Assembly: GCF_905220365.1 (NCBI RefSeq)
Contig: NC_061154.1
Location: forward strand, 12,400,001-12,464,000
Source of the DNA: Vanessa cardui
Taxonomy: Eukaryota > Arthropoda > Insecta > Lepidoptera > Nymphalidae
Direction of reading: 5' to 3'
Length of the DNA stretch: 64,000 nt
Position 1 is the stretch's first letter, and every line of letters starts with the position of its first letter. The notes under the pieces are model-generated. The model was not told where the DNA came from. It did no database searches and saw nothing but the letters and a program-made list of their open reading frames with translations. Shown one piece after another: positions 12,555 through 26,300 of this stretch. Position numbers and translations under genes: made by a program.

Positions 12555-15500
12555 AAAAAACTATTTACCTACTGTAGAAAATTAAACATTTTATCTACTG
12601 ACATAAATATTCTTTGACATCAGTTATTTACACTGATTATTACCAAGATATCATTTTAAATAGGTAGTTGATATTTTTTAAGAAATTTTATCCAAAACCT
12701 ATTTTGATTCAAAAACATATCAAGCGAATTTTTAAAATTCTTAATTTTTTAACCATATTATAATCTATAAATATAATTTTATTTAGTATAAAAACTTAAA
12801 TAACTTTAATCAGAATAAAGGTTGACTCCATTATGTTTAATCTTTCCTATAAATTTTTGTGAGACATTTTCGGAAATGTGATATTTTATGTAATATTTAA
12901 ACTATTCTTAACCCTAATATAAATTGTCTAATAAGGACTTATTGGAAGCACGATAGTCATAAACGAAAAAAAAAACTTAATAAAAAACAAATGAATAATC
13001 ACTAATATCAATGATCAAGTTAGTTAAAATTATAACGGTTAAAGTTACCGCGTGTTTTTAGGATCGACGAGATACAAATAAACAATTGAATGACAAAACC
13101 ATTCCTTGGACTCGATCCGTTGGCTTCGTTCTAATAATATTGTAATTTAGGGACTTAATAATAAGGTTGAAACTTAAATATTGCTTATTATTATTTGAAT
13201 TATTTAAACGGCTCAATTATCTCATTTTACTTATAAATATTAAATAATTTAATTTTTAAATCAAACATTTGTTATTATATTACTTATATATGTAGAACTA
13301 GAACTACTAAAAAGGGTATATGACCCAATGGAGTCAGAGACTTGCCTCGTCTGAATTGCGATATTTTATTGTAATCTTGTATGTAAAATTTAAGTCTTAT
13401 TCGCGAAAACGTTGTTGTTGTTTAATAATTGTTAGCTTTTCATAAAGAATAATGATAAAAAAAATACCTAAAATTTTCGGGGAAAATGTATACAATCGTT
13501 AGGAAAATTTCTCAATATCTTTCTTTCAATGTTAACTACATTTTTAAAATTCTCTCTTTAGAATGAAGGAACGAGGAAAGGCCTTAAGTATATTAAGAGT
13601 ATTGATTAAAATTGAAAACGACAAATAATTTTGAAATTATATCGATTATTTATTTATTTGAAATTACATAAAAAAAAGTCCGAGAGACAAAATATTTTTT
13701 TTCATTCATTGGATTTGTGACGTGCAAGTATGTAAAAAAAGTTGTTAAGCAATCTCTTACGAAGTCGAATTTTAAACAATGAAAAGATATGATTGCGTCG
13801 AAAGAAATATAATTATGCTGATTTACTATTGGTCTACTCCGCATAATACATTCAAATATATTATTAACTTATGAATGTAATATCTAGTTATTAAGTGTAA
13901 TTCGTTATACATAAATGTTAGACGTCACATTAAATAAAAACCAGTTTATATATATTACGTTCGATATTAACATAATACTTTTCTAAATACATCTCTATGA
14001 TCTAGTCAAGATGCAACGTGATCTCTGAGTTTTCGTTTTTTACCAATCAAATACCGTCATTTTATGTTCCTACTTTTTAATTGTTTTAATTTTTAACGTC
14101 AATACTATTATTATACTGTTATTCATAAACGTAGTTAGTTTATTATTAACCACTGTTGTTGTCTATATATGATATAATCGTAAGCATATTTAATCGATTG
14201 ATGTCTGTTTAGAGTCATAATGCAATGTAATATTAGTTAAATGGCCACGAAGATTTTGTTAATTTCGTTTTAATTGTTTATCTTATATTGTAACAAAATA
14301 ATAACGCAAATTTGCAATATAATTGTGTTATATTGAAGGTTAAAGGATTTACCATTGACACTGTTTACTTAGGTTTGATATATATCAAGTTAAATAAAGA
14401 CATATTTTTTGCTGGCCAAATACTAAGAGGAAGGATAGAAATTTTATATGAAATATGTGCTATGCAAAAATATTATCGTCAATTTTTAATTTTATTTAGT
14501 TGTAACATTGTAAAATGTTTTGTTATAGAATACGTATTTTTTATGTACCTATATCGTACATTAGTAAAAGACTGTGGCCATTTTAGTAAATAAATTTACA
14601 TTTAAGCGTCTCAGAAGGAACTTTTCTGTAATATTTGGATTTTGCTTTTTTGTTTCAAACATTTAAAATAGTAAGTATTTTGTTCAATTGATTGACAAAT
14701 ACTATTGATTTATATTTTTTATCTTTATATACTGCAATAACATCAACTTGTCATTAAATTTTTTATTAAAGATAATACAGAAAAGTCCTTCTGCTTTAGG
14801 GTATAATGGTAAATGTGTTAGTTTATATTACTATTCATGCTAACCTACCGTTTCCAGTACATCACTGTGCTGTCTCGTTACTGCTATCGCTGTTCTTATG
14901 TTCCGAATCACTGCAGCGATTATTTGGTGTTGAAAGGTAAACAGTTGGCAATAGGAACATGAAACCGCTAGTTTGAAAATGGAATACATGAAAGCGCCAT
15001 CTAGCGAAAAACATAAATACTACGTCATAGCAGTTTAGTCTAATTACGAATAGTTAAAACAGATAGCGCATCAAAGTAATTTTCAATATCAAATTTAGGG
15101 GTACGAATTTAAAAAAAAAAAATTACAATTTAAAAGTAGAATCAATTCGGTCTGTACTGATAGATAGAAAGAATCCAATTGCCAACTTTTTTTCTATGTG
15201 GATGTGTTTAAAAGTGCTAAGATGTTTGTAGGGTCTCCTTGGTAATATAGTTAGGTTCGTAAGAAGTGCTAAATTTATTAGAAGTATACTCTTTACCATA
15301 AAAAAATACTAGTGATGTGAAAGTAATGGAAATTGAAAAATTGAACTATAATTTCACGATTACATCTCAATATAGACTATTAAGAGTTTTCGGAATGTGT
15401 TTGAAAATATGTATTTGCGATGTCATATTGTCTTGTGCTAATATAAGATTAACCAAAACAATTTTGGACCAATGAGGATATTTGTACGTATAAAATCTTA

Positions 15501-16716
15501 GCTGCTATGATTCGGAACTCATTTTTGTGATATATATAACGACTTAACGTAAGTTTATCAAACTGTAATAGAATGTTTAATAAATTACATTCGACTTTTA
15601 TTTATGAAACCTAAAAAGTGCAAATGAAACAAACTTACACGGAACCATGTTTTATTTCAAATTCTATATGAACTAATATTATGTGCGTTGTTTTTTTTTT
15701 TTGACACAAATAAACACCAAAAATACATTATTTTATTGTAATGTAGATACGTCCTACATTTGAATAGTTTTAAAATTGCCGATTTCATCGCCATTACAGA
15801 ATACCGCTACAATGTTAATTTACTATATTAATACAACATTTATTACAAATATTTCTAGAGTTATTACTATTCACTAAACTACACATAAATTAATAACACA
15901 TTTCATAATACTTGCAGCGCACGTCAGCTCCAAAACAACATGCGTATCTTTTATTTGTTTGGTAATAGATTTAGGAACGATTAGAAAAAGGATTATACAG
16001 AGAAACAAGCACAGTGCGATGATCGCTCGTGTTTTTCAAAGTGGTTCAATTGAGAAATGAAGATCGACGTTTTTGAGATTGTCAGGAATAAATATTTTAG
16101 GTCTGGTTTACACCTCGATAAACACGCGAGTTCATCACAATTAGAATGTAAATTAAGATTATTCATTCCAGAACATACATTTGTTCCTTAATAAATTTAT
16201 TCATTTTAACGATTTAATTAAAATCTCTTGTGATATATCGAACATAATTAAATTAATAAGTGTTTGGAGCGTTTGAAAATTTCGATACATGAGCAATAAA
16301 AGTATTGTCAACAGGAATTTTGCAATGTATACAAACTTATAGCTAAGAGTTATAATGTCAAGGAGATTGTTAATAATAATTGTTGCGTTTCACTATTACG
16401 ATAAAATAGTGAACTGACATTCACATGCAATTTAATAATCATAGATTTTTCGAAAAAAATCCGCCAAAACAATTAATCATTTTCCCATAGTCTATTAAGG
16501 TAAACCTAGTCTATAAAGTTAAAAAATGTTCGCAGCGACGACGTCTACGAGTACATACACCAACATGTGTCAATCTGTACAAATAATATTTAGAAAATTA
16601 TCTCATACAAAAAAAAATATGTTTGGCATAAGAAGAATTAACTACAGAAAACAAATATGGACTCCCCAAAATATACAAGTCATCTAAAAATCAATTATAA
16701 CATTATTATGAAATTG

Positions 16717-16722
16717 TTTATT
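16717..16722 (-). terminator. Candidate poly(A) signal of the AMPK gamma gene
   Basis: AATAAA on the minus strand lies about 380 nt past the AMPK gamma stop codon. Others occur further on, for example 16196-16201. Tentative, because the hexamer is common here. Confidence 0.35.
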
Positions 16723-17099
16723 TAATGTATAACGAACTTAAAAGAAAATTCACTTTGGATTCTATAAATACGGACATTAATAAGATAATCTTATATTTAA
16801 TTGTGTGGCTTTCGACATTAAGAATTTTATTATAATTATACATAATTATGCAAATAAATATTATATAATTAAAGTGGAATAAGTAGACAGTTGACCGGTA
16901 ACGGGACGAAATCATTGTTACTATAACATTAACCAGCAAGAATATTAGACATAGATTATAATAAATGTTGCTTAGATTCATTCGATCTGAACTGTTTATA
17001 TATTTTTCGTTTTAAATCACAACCGTCTGTGAATAGAGCCACGCTCGTCGCTTACACTAGGACAAATCTTACGCTACGCACACGGTCACTCGGTCACAT

Positions 17100-17330
17100 T
17101 TACTGGCCTTCGCAGTCTTTAGCGTCTGAGTTGTTCGGAGTATTCCCATCGTTGTCTCTGTCCTCTGAACTCTGAGTCTCGTCCTTTTCCTCTATGGGGC
17201 CGTGCTCGTTGCGCAGACTGGAGCCCTCGCAGTCGCCGGTCGGACGCAGTACGAGATACATGAGTAAGTCGGACAGCGATATTATACCGATCACTTTGTC
17301 CTCCTCGTCGACAACCACCAAACGATGCAC
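17100..17330 (-). CDS. SNF4Agamma: AMPK gamma exon 9: CBS4, acidic C-terminus and stop
   Basis: The acceptor is AATTCCAG; the stop TAA is at 17102-17100. It starts VHRLVVVDEEDKVIGIISLS then DLLMYLVLRP, the end of CBS4 with the His-Arg and Ser-x-Ser-Asp that bind the tightly held nucleotide. A further 46 residues form an acidic, Ser/Asn-rich tail (GPIEEKDETQSSEDRDNDG) that extends past the end of mammalian gamma1. Confidence 0.95.
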   Translation of the reverse strand: MHRLVVVDEEDKVIGIISLSDLLMYLVLRPTGDCEGSSLRNEHGPIEEKDETQSSEDRDNDGNTPNNSDAKDCEGQ

Positions 17331-20300
17331 CTGGAATTTACATTCATATCATCAATCATTAAGATCGAAGAACTTTTTAAACATTAGCACATTTTTTACT
17401 GTGTCAAATGCCAGTCTACCATACCGGAAGACTAGGAATAATAAATTAAGAATATATCATACATTTTTAAATATATATATATGGTCCTATCCTATTTAGA
17501 AAGGAAAGGTTTATTATAATCAATCCATTCTAATATTATTAACGCGAAAGTAACTGTCTGTCTCGCTTTCACGCGTAAACTACTAAATCGATTTAAATGA
17601 AATTTCGTACACAAATAGCCTAGAGCCTGAGAAAGGACGTATTGGAAAAAAGTGTTGTAAACAAAGAGGTCTTACAACAATGTAATATTTTAAGTTTATT
17701 TTTTATATAAATTAATTTTATACGCGAGAAAAGCCGCAGGTAACAGCTGATAAACATATGTATATATAAAAAGAATCATACCTCAGCGCGTACGATCCTT
17801 TCCATGACCTCGTATAATGTTTCATCGAGATTGCATTTCTGAACTCCTTCGAACCATTCGTTGCGGTGTTCATTTGCTTTCTTCAGTGAAACGTCCAGGT
17901 TATTGTAAGTCTTCTCAGCGGCCAAATTCTGAAAATATCGTCATTATTATTAATAAAATTCTGCAAAAAATATTTAAAATGCTGTTAGTAGACTTTAGTC
18001 AACAACAGCAACAACAGCCTGTAAATTTCCCACTACAGGCCAAGGTTTCCTATCCTTTTGAGGAGAAGGTTTGAAACACATTCCACGCTCTGTTCCAATG
18101 CGGATTGGTGAAACATACATGTGACATAATTTCTATGAAATTAAACACTTGCAGGTTTCCTCGCGATGTTTTTCTTCACCGCCGAGCACGAGATGATTTA
18201 TAAACACAAATTAAGCACACAAGAACACATAGTGGCGCTTGCCTGGGTTTGAACCCGCAATCATCCGTTAAGATGCACGCGTTCTAACCAATGGGTCATG
18301 TCGGCTCTCAGACTTCAGTCACTTATAAAAATCTACTTCTAATTACAGCAGGTCTCATTTATGAAATAAGTTTTGATTGTGTAGTCATATCGAACCACTG
18401 TATAGTATCAAACTATACGGCGGTTTTCCCATTGTGAACTTACAATGACGTCAAATTTAGCATAAATGTCCTTGAGACGGCCTTCGGTGTCGATGAGGGG
18501 CAGAGCTGAAACCCGTCGGTTGACGAACTTCCTCAACGCTTCGATGATCGAAGTGTCCTCGGTAGCTGTTTCTATGTCCTTCAGGGTCCCGATGCGAACA
18601 TCGCGCAACTTGCATTGCAAGTAGGATGGCTTTGGGAGCTCGTTTATCTGAAACAACAATTTATTATAATATATAATTTCATATACGTTGACACATTAAC
18701 AATTCCTTACATCCTTAGAAACTGAGATGTTATGTCCGCTGTACCAATAATTATGCTGACTCACTCACCCGGAATATTATATTATTATTTCATCGTGGAT
18801 GGATTACATAAGTTGCAAAATTATTCAACTTAATAAAACTATATTGTGAGTTTATTAATAATATAATAAAAAATTCTAAACAATAAAACTGAAAACGTTG
18901 CCAGCGTTAAGGTCTTTTTTTTAGATATGCCGTGTTTAATACGTTATATATAAATCCCACGGTTGTTGCCAAAGTTCGCTATTTTTTTTTATATTTGCTT
19001 ACGCTCCGCAAGAGTGCTATTAATATGTTATAAATATTGTATTCTTTTTATTGAACTTATATACTTACCTGGTACGTTGAACGTATATTCTAAATTAATA
19101 TGAAAATATCGGACGTAAAATAAAGGCCCGTGTAATTAATAAATCAAGCGTTAATTATAGTTTCATGTTCAAACTACACCTTTCATTGTAGTTACAATTA
19201 AAAATAATACAAGAAAATTAAATAATATCTGATATTATAGGATTAAAAGAAAAAACGATAAATTATTTTCAGCCTCGCATCACTCACCCCTTTGACAACA
19301 ACGCTGGGCATCTCATAAAGCTAAATTGCCAATCAGAGCTGGATCATATACAAATTAGATCGAGGGTCATATTCATTGTCTTGACTGTGGAGGGCACTTC
19401 GTCAATCTCGTCTTAGTCATTTACGAATAATTTACCTTCAGAATAGACCGACCGGACGATCTATTTGCGAGATGAGTGCGAAGCAATTAGGAATTCTATT
19501 TAACTTATAATATTATTTCAGAACATCTTACAGTTCACTTTAAAAATCGTTTTAAATATAAAATAAAAAACACATGTGACTTCAGCGGAGTTTGAAAATT
19601 ACATCGACATCCCTTCTTCAGGTAAAAAATCTATCTTTCCATAGATAGGACAGTATATTCTAAAATTAAATAAGACATAGAAAAAACCAAACTTACATAA
19701 AGGAAGAGAAATCTGAGTATCCTTTTATGAGTGAGTATATAAAGGACGTTGCCGGTATCGGGGTCGATGACCGGCAGCCGATGTATGCGGTTCGTGATGA
19801 GCATCTTGATCGCGTCAAACAAGGAGGAATCGGGACCGATAGACACCAGCGGCATTACGGATCCCTTCAGCACCTCTGGAAACATTCGAAAAACAAAAAT
19901 TAACACATCATCGTATCTTTGCTTACCGCTGTCTATCCCTATATACGCTTAGGTCTTTAAAATTACACATGGCATTTTGATGCGGTTTTTATCAATAGAT
20001 AGTTAGACAAACAGCCAAACGATCCAGGGGAAGTTAAGTAAGAGTAATACGTTGGCACATTAACGATTTCCTTACATCCTTGGAAACTGGGATGTTATGT
20101 CCGCTGTACCAGTAGTTATGTGCTCACTCACCCCTCAAACCGGAATACAATAATACTAAATATCGCTACTCGGAGGTATAATATTTGATGACTGGCTGGA
20201 ACCCACACGGGTCCTACCACCGAGTGAATGTTTAGATTTGGAGTTATCTATCTCCGTATCTCTAATACCTACACATGCGTCGTTTTATAATATCATTGAT

Positions 20301-23300
20301 TGATAACAATACAGTTTGTGCTGTATTTTAATTTTAAAACCCAGGACGAAAATGAACTTTTAGAATGTAATATTAGGAATGTATAGATCTTTTAATTATA
20401 AGCTGAGATGGCCCAGTGGTGTATCTTAATCGATGATTGTGGGTTCAAACCCAGGCAAGCACCACTATATATATATGTACTTAATTTGTGTTTATAATTC
20501 ATCTCGTGCTCGGCGGCCAAGGAGAACATCGTGAGGAAAGCTGCATGTGTCTAATTTCATCGAAATTCTGCCACATGTGAATTCCAACAACCCGTATTGG
20601 AACAGCGTGGTGGAATATGTTCCAAACCCTTTCCATAATGGAAGAGGAGGTCTTATCCCAGCAGTGGGAAATTTACAGGCCGTTACTTTACTTTTACTTT
20701 ACTTTGATCTTTTGATACTAATTGAACGTTGAAGAATGTTTAATATCAACGCGTACGATTTCGTGTTGCTTACTTCGCAACCATGGGTTAAATCGGACTG
20801 GTAGATCGTAAGATTAAAATAACTAACTAACTCTTCAGCTTTATAATACTGAACGAAAACGAACGAATAAATTAAAAGAAACGGTACGTGTTAAAAATAA
20901 TACAATATCACGATGCTTCTTTAAGAAAACTCGGAATAGATGCTTAGATCCCGTAAATAGAATGTCAATCATATTATATATATTATATATAGATAACTAC
21001 CGAACTAAACTTTTCTAGCTAATTTATTAATGAATTAATTAACAACAATTTAATATCACGAAAAATGACAACTTATAAATATATGTATTTTATTTTAATC
21101 CATGTTTCCGCTTGCTCAAATTACGGCGACAAATCATTTTGTTGTCACCTATTTCAAGTATATTGTAGTTGCATTAATTTTATTGCAACGCTCATGCTTT
21201 TGTATATATTACTATAATATTAAAGAATATAAATGTACTGCTTTTAATCATTATATTCATATACAATGTACTTATTCTATGAGCACTGCAATTATGACAA
21301 ATTCGTCAAATAAATTATATTATTCGTGGTATAATTATAAGTGGTGTTTGGAGTACCTAGAGTCATAATTCTACGTTTTTCACGTAACACTCTTGTTACT
21401 AAAACTCAAAGTTTATCTTAAATTGATTGATGTAGTCTCATACAAGCATTTTTTGAAGATTAAATTCGAGCGTTCTGTGCAGAAACGTTCCAATCTACAA
21501 AACACAAATTAAATTTGAATGAAAATATGTTATAAAAAAATACTTCAAAATAATGTTATAACTTTATAATTATGTATATTTGTAGTTAAACATGGTTGAT
21601 GTCTCTATAAAAATGATTTCTCTAATAATCATGCGTTCTATGACTTGGAACAATTGACATCACCGTCCAACTAACCGCATTTGATATCGCCTTTAAGTCG
21701 CTCTTGTGTGCAAGATTTATTATTTTTAAATAACGATGAAGCAAGTCGTCCGCGGTCAATGCTCTAGTCCACGCAGCAAAATAATACATTGTACCACAAC
21801 GTATTGAGGAAAAACAAAGGTTAGGTGCGATCGACAATGCGATCCGAGCAAAATATTATTGCATAACAACTTACGTAATGTTATTGCCATTACATGTTTA
21901 TTGCTAACATCTGTTCGAGAGCTGTGATAAAATTTAAAGTAAGTTTAAATTCGAAAGTCAAAATCAGCATTGTTGTATTCTTTTGAAGTCAGAAATATTA
22001 CACGATTTAAAATTTACTCGCCTAACTTCTATGATAATAATATGAGCATGGACTGTTCCCCATACTATTTACAATCGTAATGTATAATCTTCGATCTATT
22101 GCCATGAGTATCAGAATATCAATGACTCCGTAAAGACTTAAGGTCATAAAGATTGGGTAAGACTTGATATTGCAGACGCATCGGTTTGACGTCGCCGGTC
22201 GAGCATTCTTCTATATATCGTATTACGTAAATAGGACCGGAAGAGTTTGTAATAAGAGCGTGCGAATACTCATTGCGAGCTTGTAACAAAATGGATGCAT
22301 ATTTAAAAAAAAAATGAAACGGGAATTCTTAAAGCATACAGAAGTCATTTTATGACAATTATTGCCGCTAGACTTTTTGGTTATGACACTTTTGTATTAG
22401 TACACTTAAGTGTTTGAGTTCAAAACGCGCAAATAGAATTTGTCTCATTATTACTATATCATATGTGATTGGAAAGCTACATATATATAATACTATTAAT
22501 AGTATTGAAAACCTACGTCGCCACGTCTCCAGACGGTGCTCCTCCAGCTCATCCATGGTCACGTTGGGACTCGTGTAATACATTTGCAGGATCTTTATGA
22601 AGTCCGTGATCGTGAGCATTCCCACGAACCTCTGCCTCTGTGAATCCCATAGCGGTGCGGCGCGAACACCTGAGAACAAATATTCAATAACATATTACTG
22701 TTTCTGATATATATAATTAAAAAAAAAAATAACATCAGTACACGTGACACTGGTATAAGAATCGTAACATACAAGAAGTTGCAATGACTTCATTTTTACA
22801 ATTTTGCAAGCTTGTCTTCATATTATTGTACGGAATGCGTTTTGAATGTGTGTTAATAAAATTGTCCAGTTGTTATATTAGACTCAGCGAAAAATAAATA
22901 CCATACACGACCCGAATGGAAGTTATTGTGTAACAACTAACAATATACAGTGTTACGTAACCCAAAAGCCAAATGCATAAAAGAAAACGTATAACATTGT
23001 ATCAATTCCTTCATTCTATTGTATATTTTTTCGTTTGACATTAGGTATAATTTTTTTTGTCGCTTTAAACAGCGTGACATCAAGAAAAGCGACAATTTTA
23101 AACTATTCAAATTATTAACATAAAACATTTGTTGGTAGAGTTCAATGACAGACACGTTTAGTTTGAATATTCGATAGAATTTATAATAGAGACGAATGTA
23201 TACGTTGTTTAACTAGTATTTTAGTTACGTAGTGATTTTATCTCTTTCTGTATTCTTTGATTTGATATTCGAAAGAAGAAGACGAAATATTGTTAAACTA

Positions 23301-26300
23301 ATTACCATTTCGGATTTTACTTTTTACAAGCCTGCCTAGATGGCACTCACTAATATATTAAATATTTATTGTAAGTATTGTTGTGTTCCGAGTTAAATAT
23401 TGAGTGAACTATTCAAGGGTCCTAACATCTTAGTTCCCATGGAACGTAGCGCATTGGCGATGAAGAGAATGCTTAAATTTTGGTATGGCCTCAACGTCAG
23501 TAATGACAACTTAGCATCAAGTGGCAACGATACAATAAGAACTAATTTCTAATCAAAACCAATAACTTATAAGTATGACGTTAATGCAGTAACGAACATG
23601 AACGTAAACTCGTACTTATCACTCGAACAAATATTATGAACAGTGTTTTGTATGATGTGTTTTGATACCAAGCGACTTTAGCAGCGGTGTAAAAACATAA
23701 ATACACACGTACATATATGTATAACGCAGTAACACACATATTTACGACGTTATGTGACCAATAAAATAAAACGATCCTATTTATATCAAATAAAATAAAA
23801 AAATATACCCAGTTAATATACTTTTGGCAATTTCATTTTCTTTATTAATATATTGCAGGCGTACGAAGCCGGGCCAAGTTGCTAGTTTAATATTAATTAA
23901 TTTACATATCTACGTGTCATTATTATCTTTAAAGAAGGTCGTTTAAAATAAATATAAAAAAAAAACTACAAACACTTAATTTAATTAAGTTATAATTATA
24001 TATTACGAATGAAACGAAGCCGTACAATTATTTAAAACAGCTACTAATTAGGTTATCGGAATATGAATTATTTACTCTAAGGATTACGAATGTTACAATG
24101 TTGTTTTACTGGAGAAAAACAACAAAACAACATCGCACGTATTGCAAAATGTAAATAGTGAGCTCGGAGACAAATATTGAATGTAAATATTCTATAATAT
24201 TATGTAGTAGTGAAGGGAAAAATTAATATTTTATTTAACCTCATCTTGCGAATATCGTTATTCTGATACTCGAACTTAATACTGAATAAGTCACCCCTTA
24301 CATATCATCCCATTTTGAAATTAGGACTGTTTTGTGCGAATGAGACGGTATTATATCGAAAAATAAGAGATAGAACATTTAGTAACCGTGATTGGTGGGG
24401 CATTGGTGGTATAAGAACAGTATAAAATTGAATTAAATGTACTAGCTTCGTTTAATGACTGATAATTCGACCATCGTATATCGATAATTCAATTATTATT
24501 ATGGAAAATATAAAAAAAAAATTGTATATTTCGTTCGATTTCGATTCTTTCTTTTTTGTTTGATAACACTTAAACTCGCCGAGAGGTACAAAACCATTGC
24601 TTGACAAACACTAGAGAAAAAGGTCCTAAGGCTTTTTGTCTTTGCCTTTTTAGAATAGTACCAAATTATATAGGTCAGTATTTAAGTTACTTACCAAATT
24701 ATATAGGTCAGTATTTAAGTTACTACCTTAGTTTTATCAGAGCGAATGTAGCTATCTATTAAAACTTGATCTGATTGTATTTATTTATCGTAACAAATGG
24801 CACAACAGTTTCCTACAGTCCTGCTCAAATGTCATGGACAAAGGAACGGATTAATATAGCGTAAAAAAAACTTTTTTACTTGAATGTACTGAACTCACGA
24901 TCAAAATATCAATGTTTCGATATCGTATTTTAACGCTCTATGGAAACGAAATTTATGACACTAGTTATGTAATCGCGACGCTTATCGATTCTCACTATTC
25001 AAGATAAATATTTGATTGCATGGATTTTATTTCGTGATATGTGTACCTTAAAAGTTAGCGTTTTTCGATAACAGATTGGATTTTTTTTTTGCAATTATCC
25101 GATGGTAGTTAAAATATACTATTGAGTCACACGCGAAACTTCGCAATTTATTCAACTGATTTTTACAAACTTCGAAAAATCGGAAAGAATTTATTTTGCT
25201 TTAATACCATTGTAAACAGACGTTATCTGTTCGCACGTTTTTCATTTGTTTTGTTTTTTCTGTCTCTGAAATTAATGTTTTATAATTGTATTTTACAATC
25301 AAGAATGTTATTTAATTTTCTGTACATCCAAGGTTGAAGCTCTTCAAAATAAGGCCATAACCGATCTTTATGTGCAGCTATCGTCCCATAAAACTGGGGC
25401 AAAAATTGACTTACGTTATTAATATATGAGGTATATATGTGTTGAGATACTTGGACACGGTTCGACCGATGGCCATAAAAGTTGACACACATATTTATCC
25501 ACTTTATTGTAGCTCACAATCGTAACACATACATAAACTTCAATACCGTTCAACTAATAACCATGACACTCTTTGCTAGATTTTACTTCTATTGTATAAA
25601 GTATCAAAGGAGTTTTCATATGGCTTACATTAAAGGAATTTAATCAGTTAATGTATTTTGCATATCCGATCGTTCAATTGTAGCCGAGATGGTTTTTCGT
25701 AATCCCGTGGCATATTGCCTCTCATAATCGCATTATGCAGCCATAAACCATAAAGAATATATCATAAGACGTATAAAGTAATATTAGAGAAAGAGAACCT
25801 TTTAGCTCGGAATATTACATTATATAAAGTAACAAATAAATAATTAATTCTTGTTTACGAATGAGACCGTAATAGTGTTAGATAAATATATTTTTTCTTA
25901 TCCAAACTCGCATTTCCTAAACAAACTAAATATTTATTGACAACCGTATAACGTGGAAATTCTAGATTCTTCAGGCCTACTGACAAATGTCTTTTTAATT
26001 AAAACTGATCAATATACCTAAAATCCATTAAGAAATCTATATTTCTTTAATGATTATTAGGCAAGACGACGGTAAATGCCACTAAAATACGTAAATCAAT
26101 ATAAAAAGAAATATATAGTTTTTTTTTAATTTGATATTTTTTATAAGAAACAAAATGATATTTATTTTTATCAACCCTGTTTGTACATAGAAAACAAGGA
26201 AAGACGGGCTTCGCTTAGAACATTCGTATAATGTAAAGATGTAAATGAGGACACGGTTTTGATGAAATATATCTGAATGTTTCTCTTAGATTTTAATAAT

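Larger units (their letters stand above)
12085..17099. other. Intergenic and 3' UTR region between two convergent genes
   Basis: This stretch lies between the CAT stop and the AMPK gamma stop. It should contain both 3' UTRs. An open frame of 93 codons at 14312-14593 has no recognisable similarity and codon composition like the surrounding AT-rich DNA, so it is not called a gene. No SINE copy was recognised here. Confidence 0.5.
17331..22516 (-). other. AMPK gamma introns between exons 9 and 5
   Basis: There are four introns (17331-17781, 17929-18443, 18648-19696, 19876-22516). They contain a Helitron-like element (17524-17750), SINE copies (18003-18308 minus, 20401-20705 plus) and second-family repeat fragments (18680-18790, 20047-20236). 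An open frame at 21622-21837 minus was not recognised and is not called. Confidence 0.7.

Noticed and set aside
14312..14593. 93-codon open frame between the two genes
   Set aside because: No recognisable domain and AT-driven residue composition; more likely 3' UTR or intergenic chance.
25280..25492. 70-codon minus-strand frame as an AMPK gamma exon
   Set aside because: Exons at 29634-29771 and 22517-22669 join directly in phase and match the family without any insertion.
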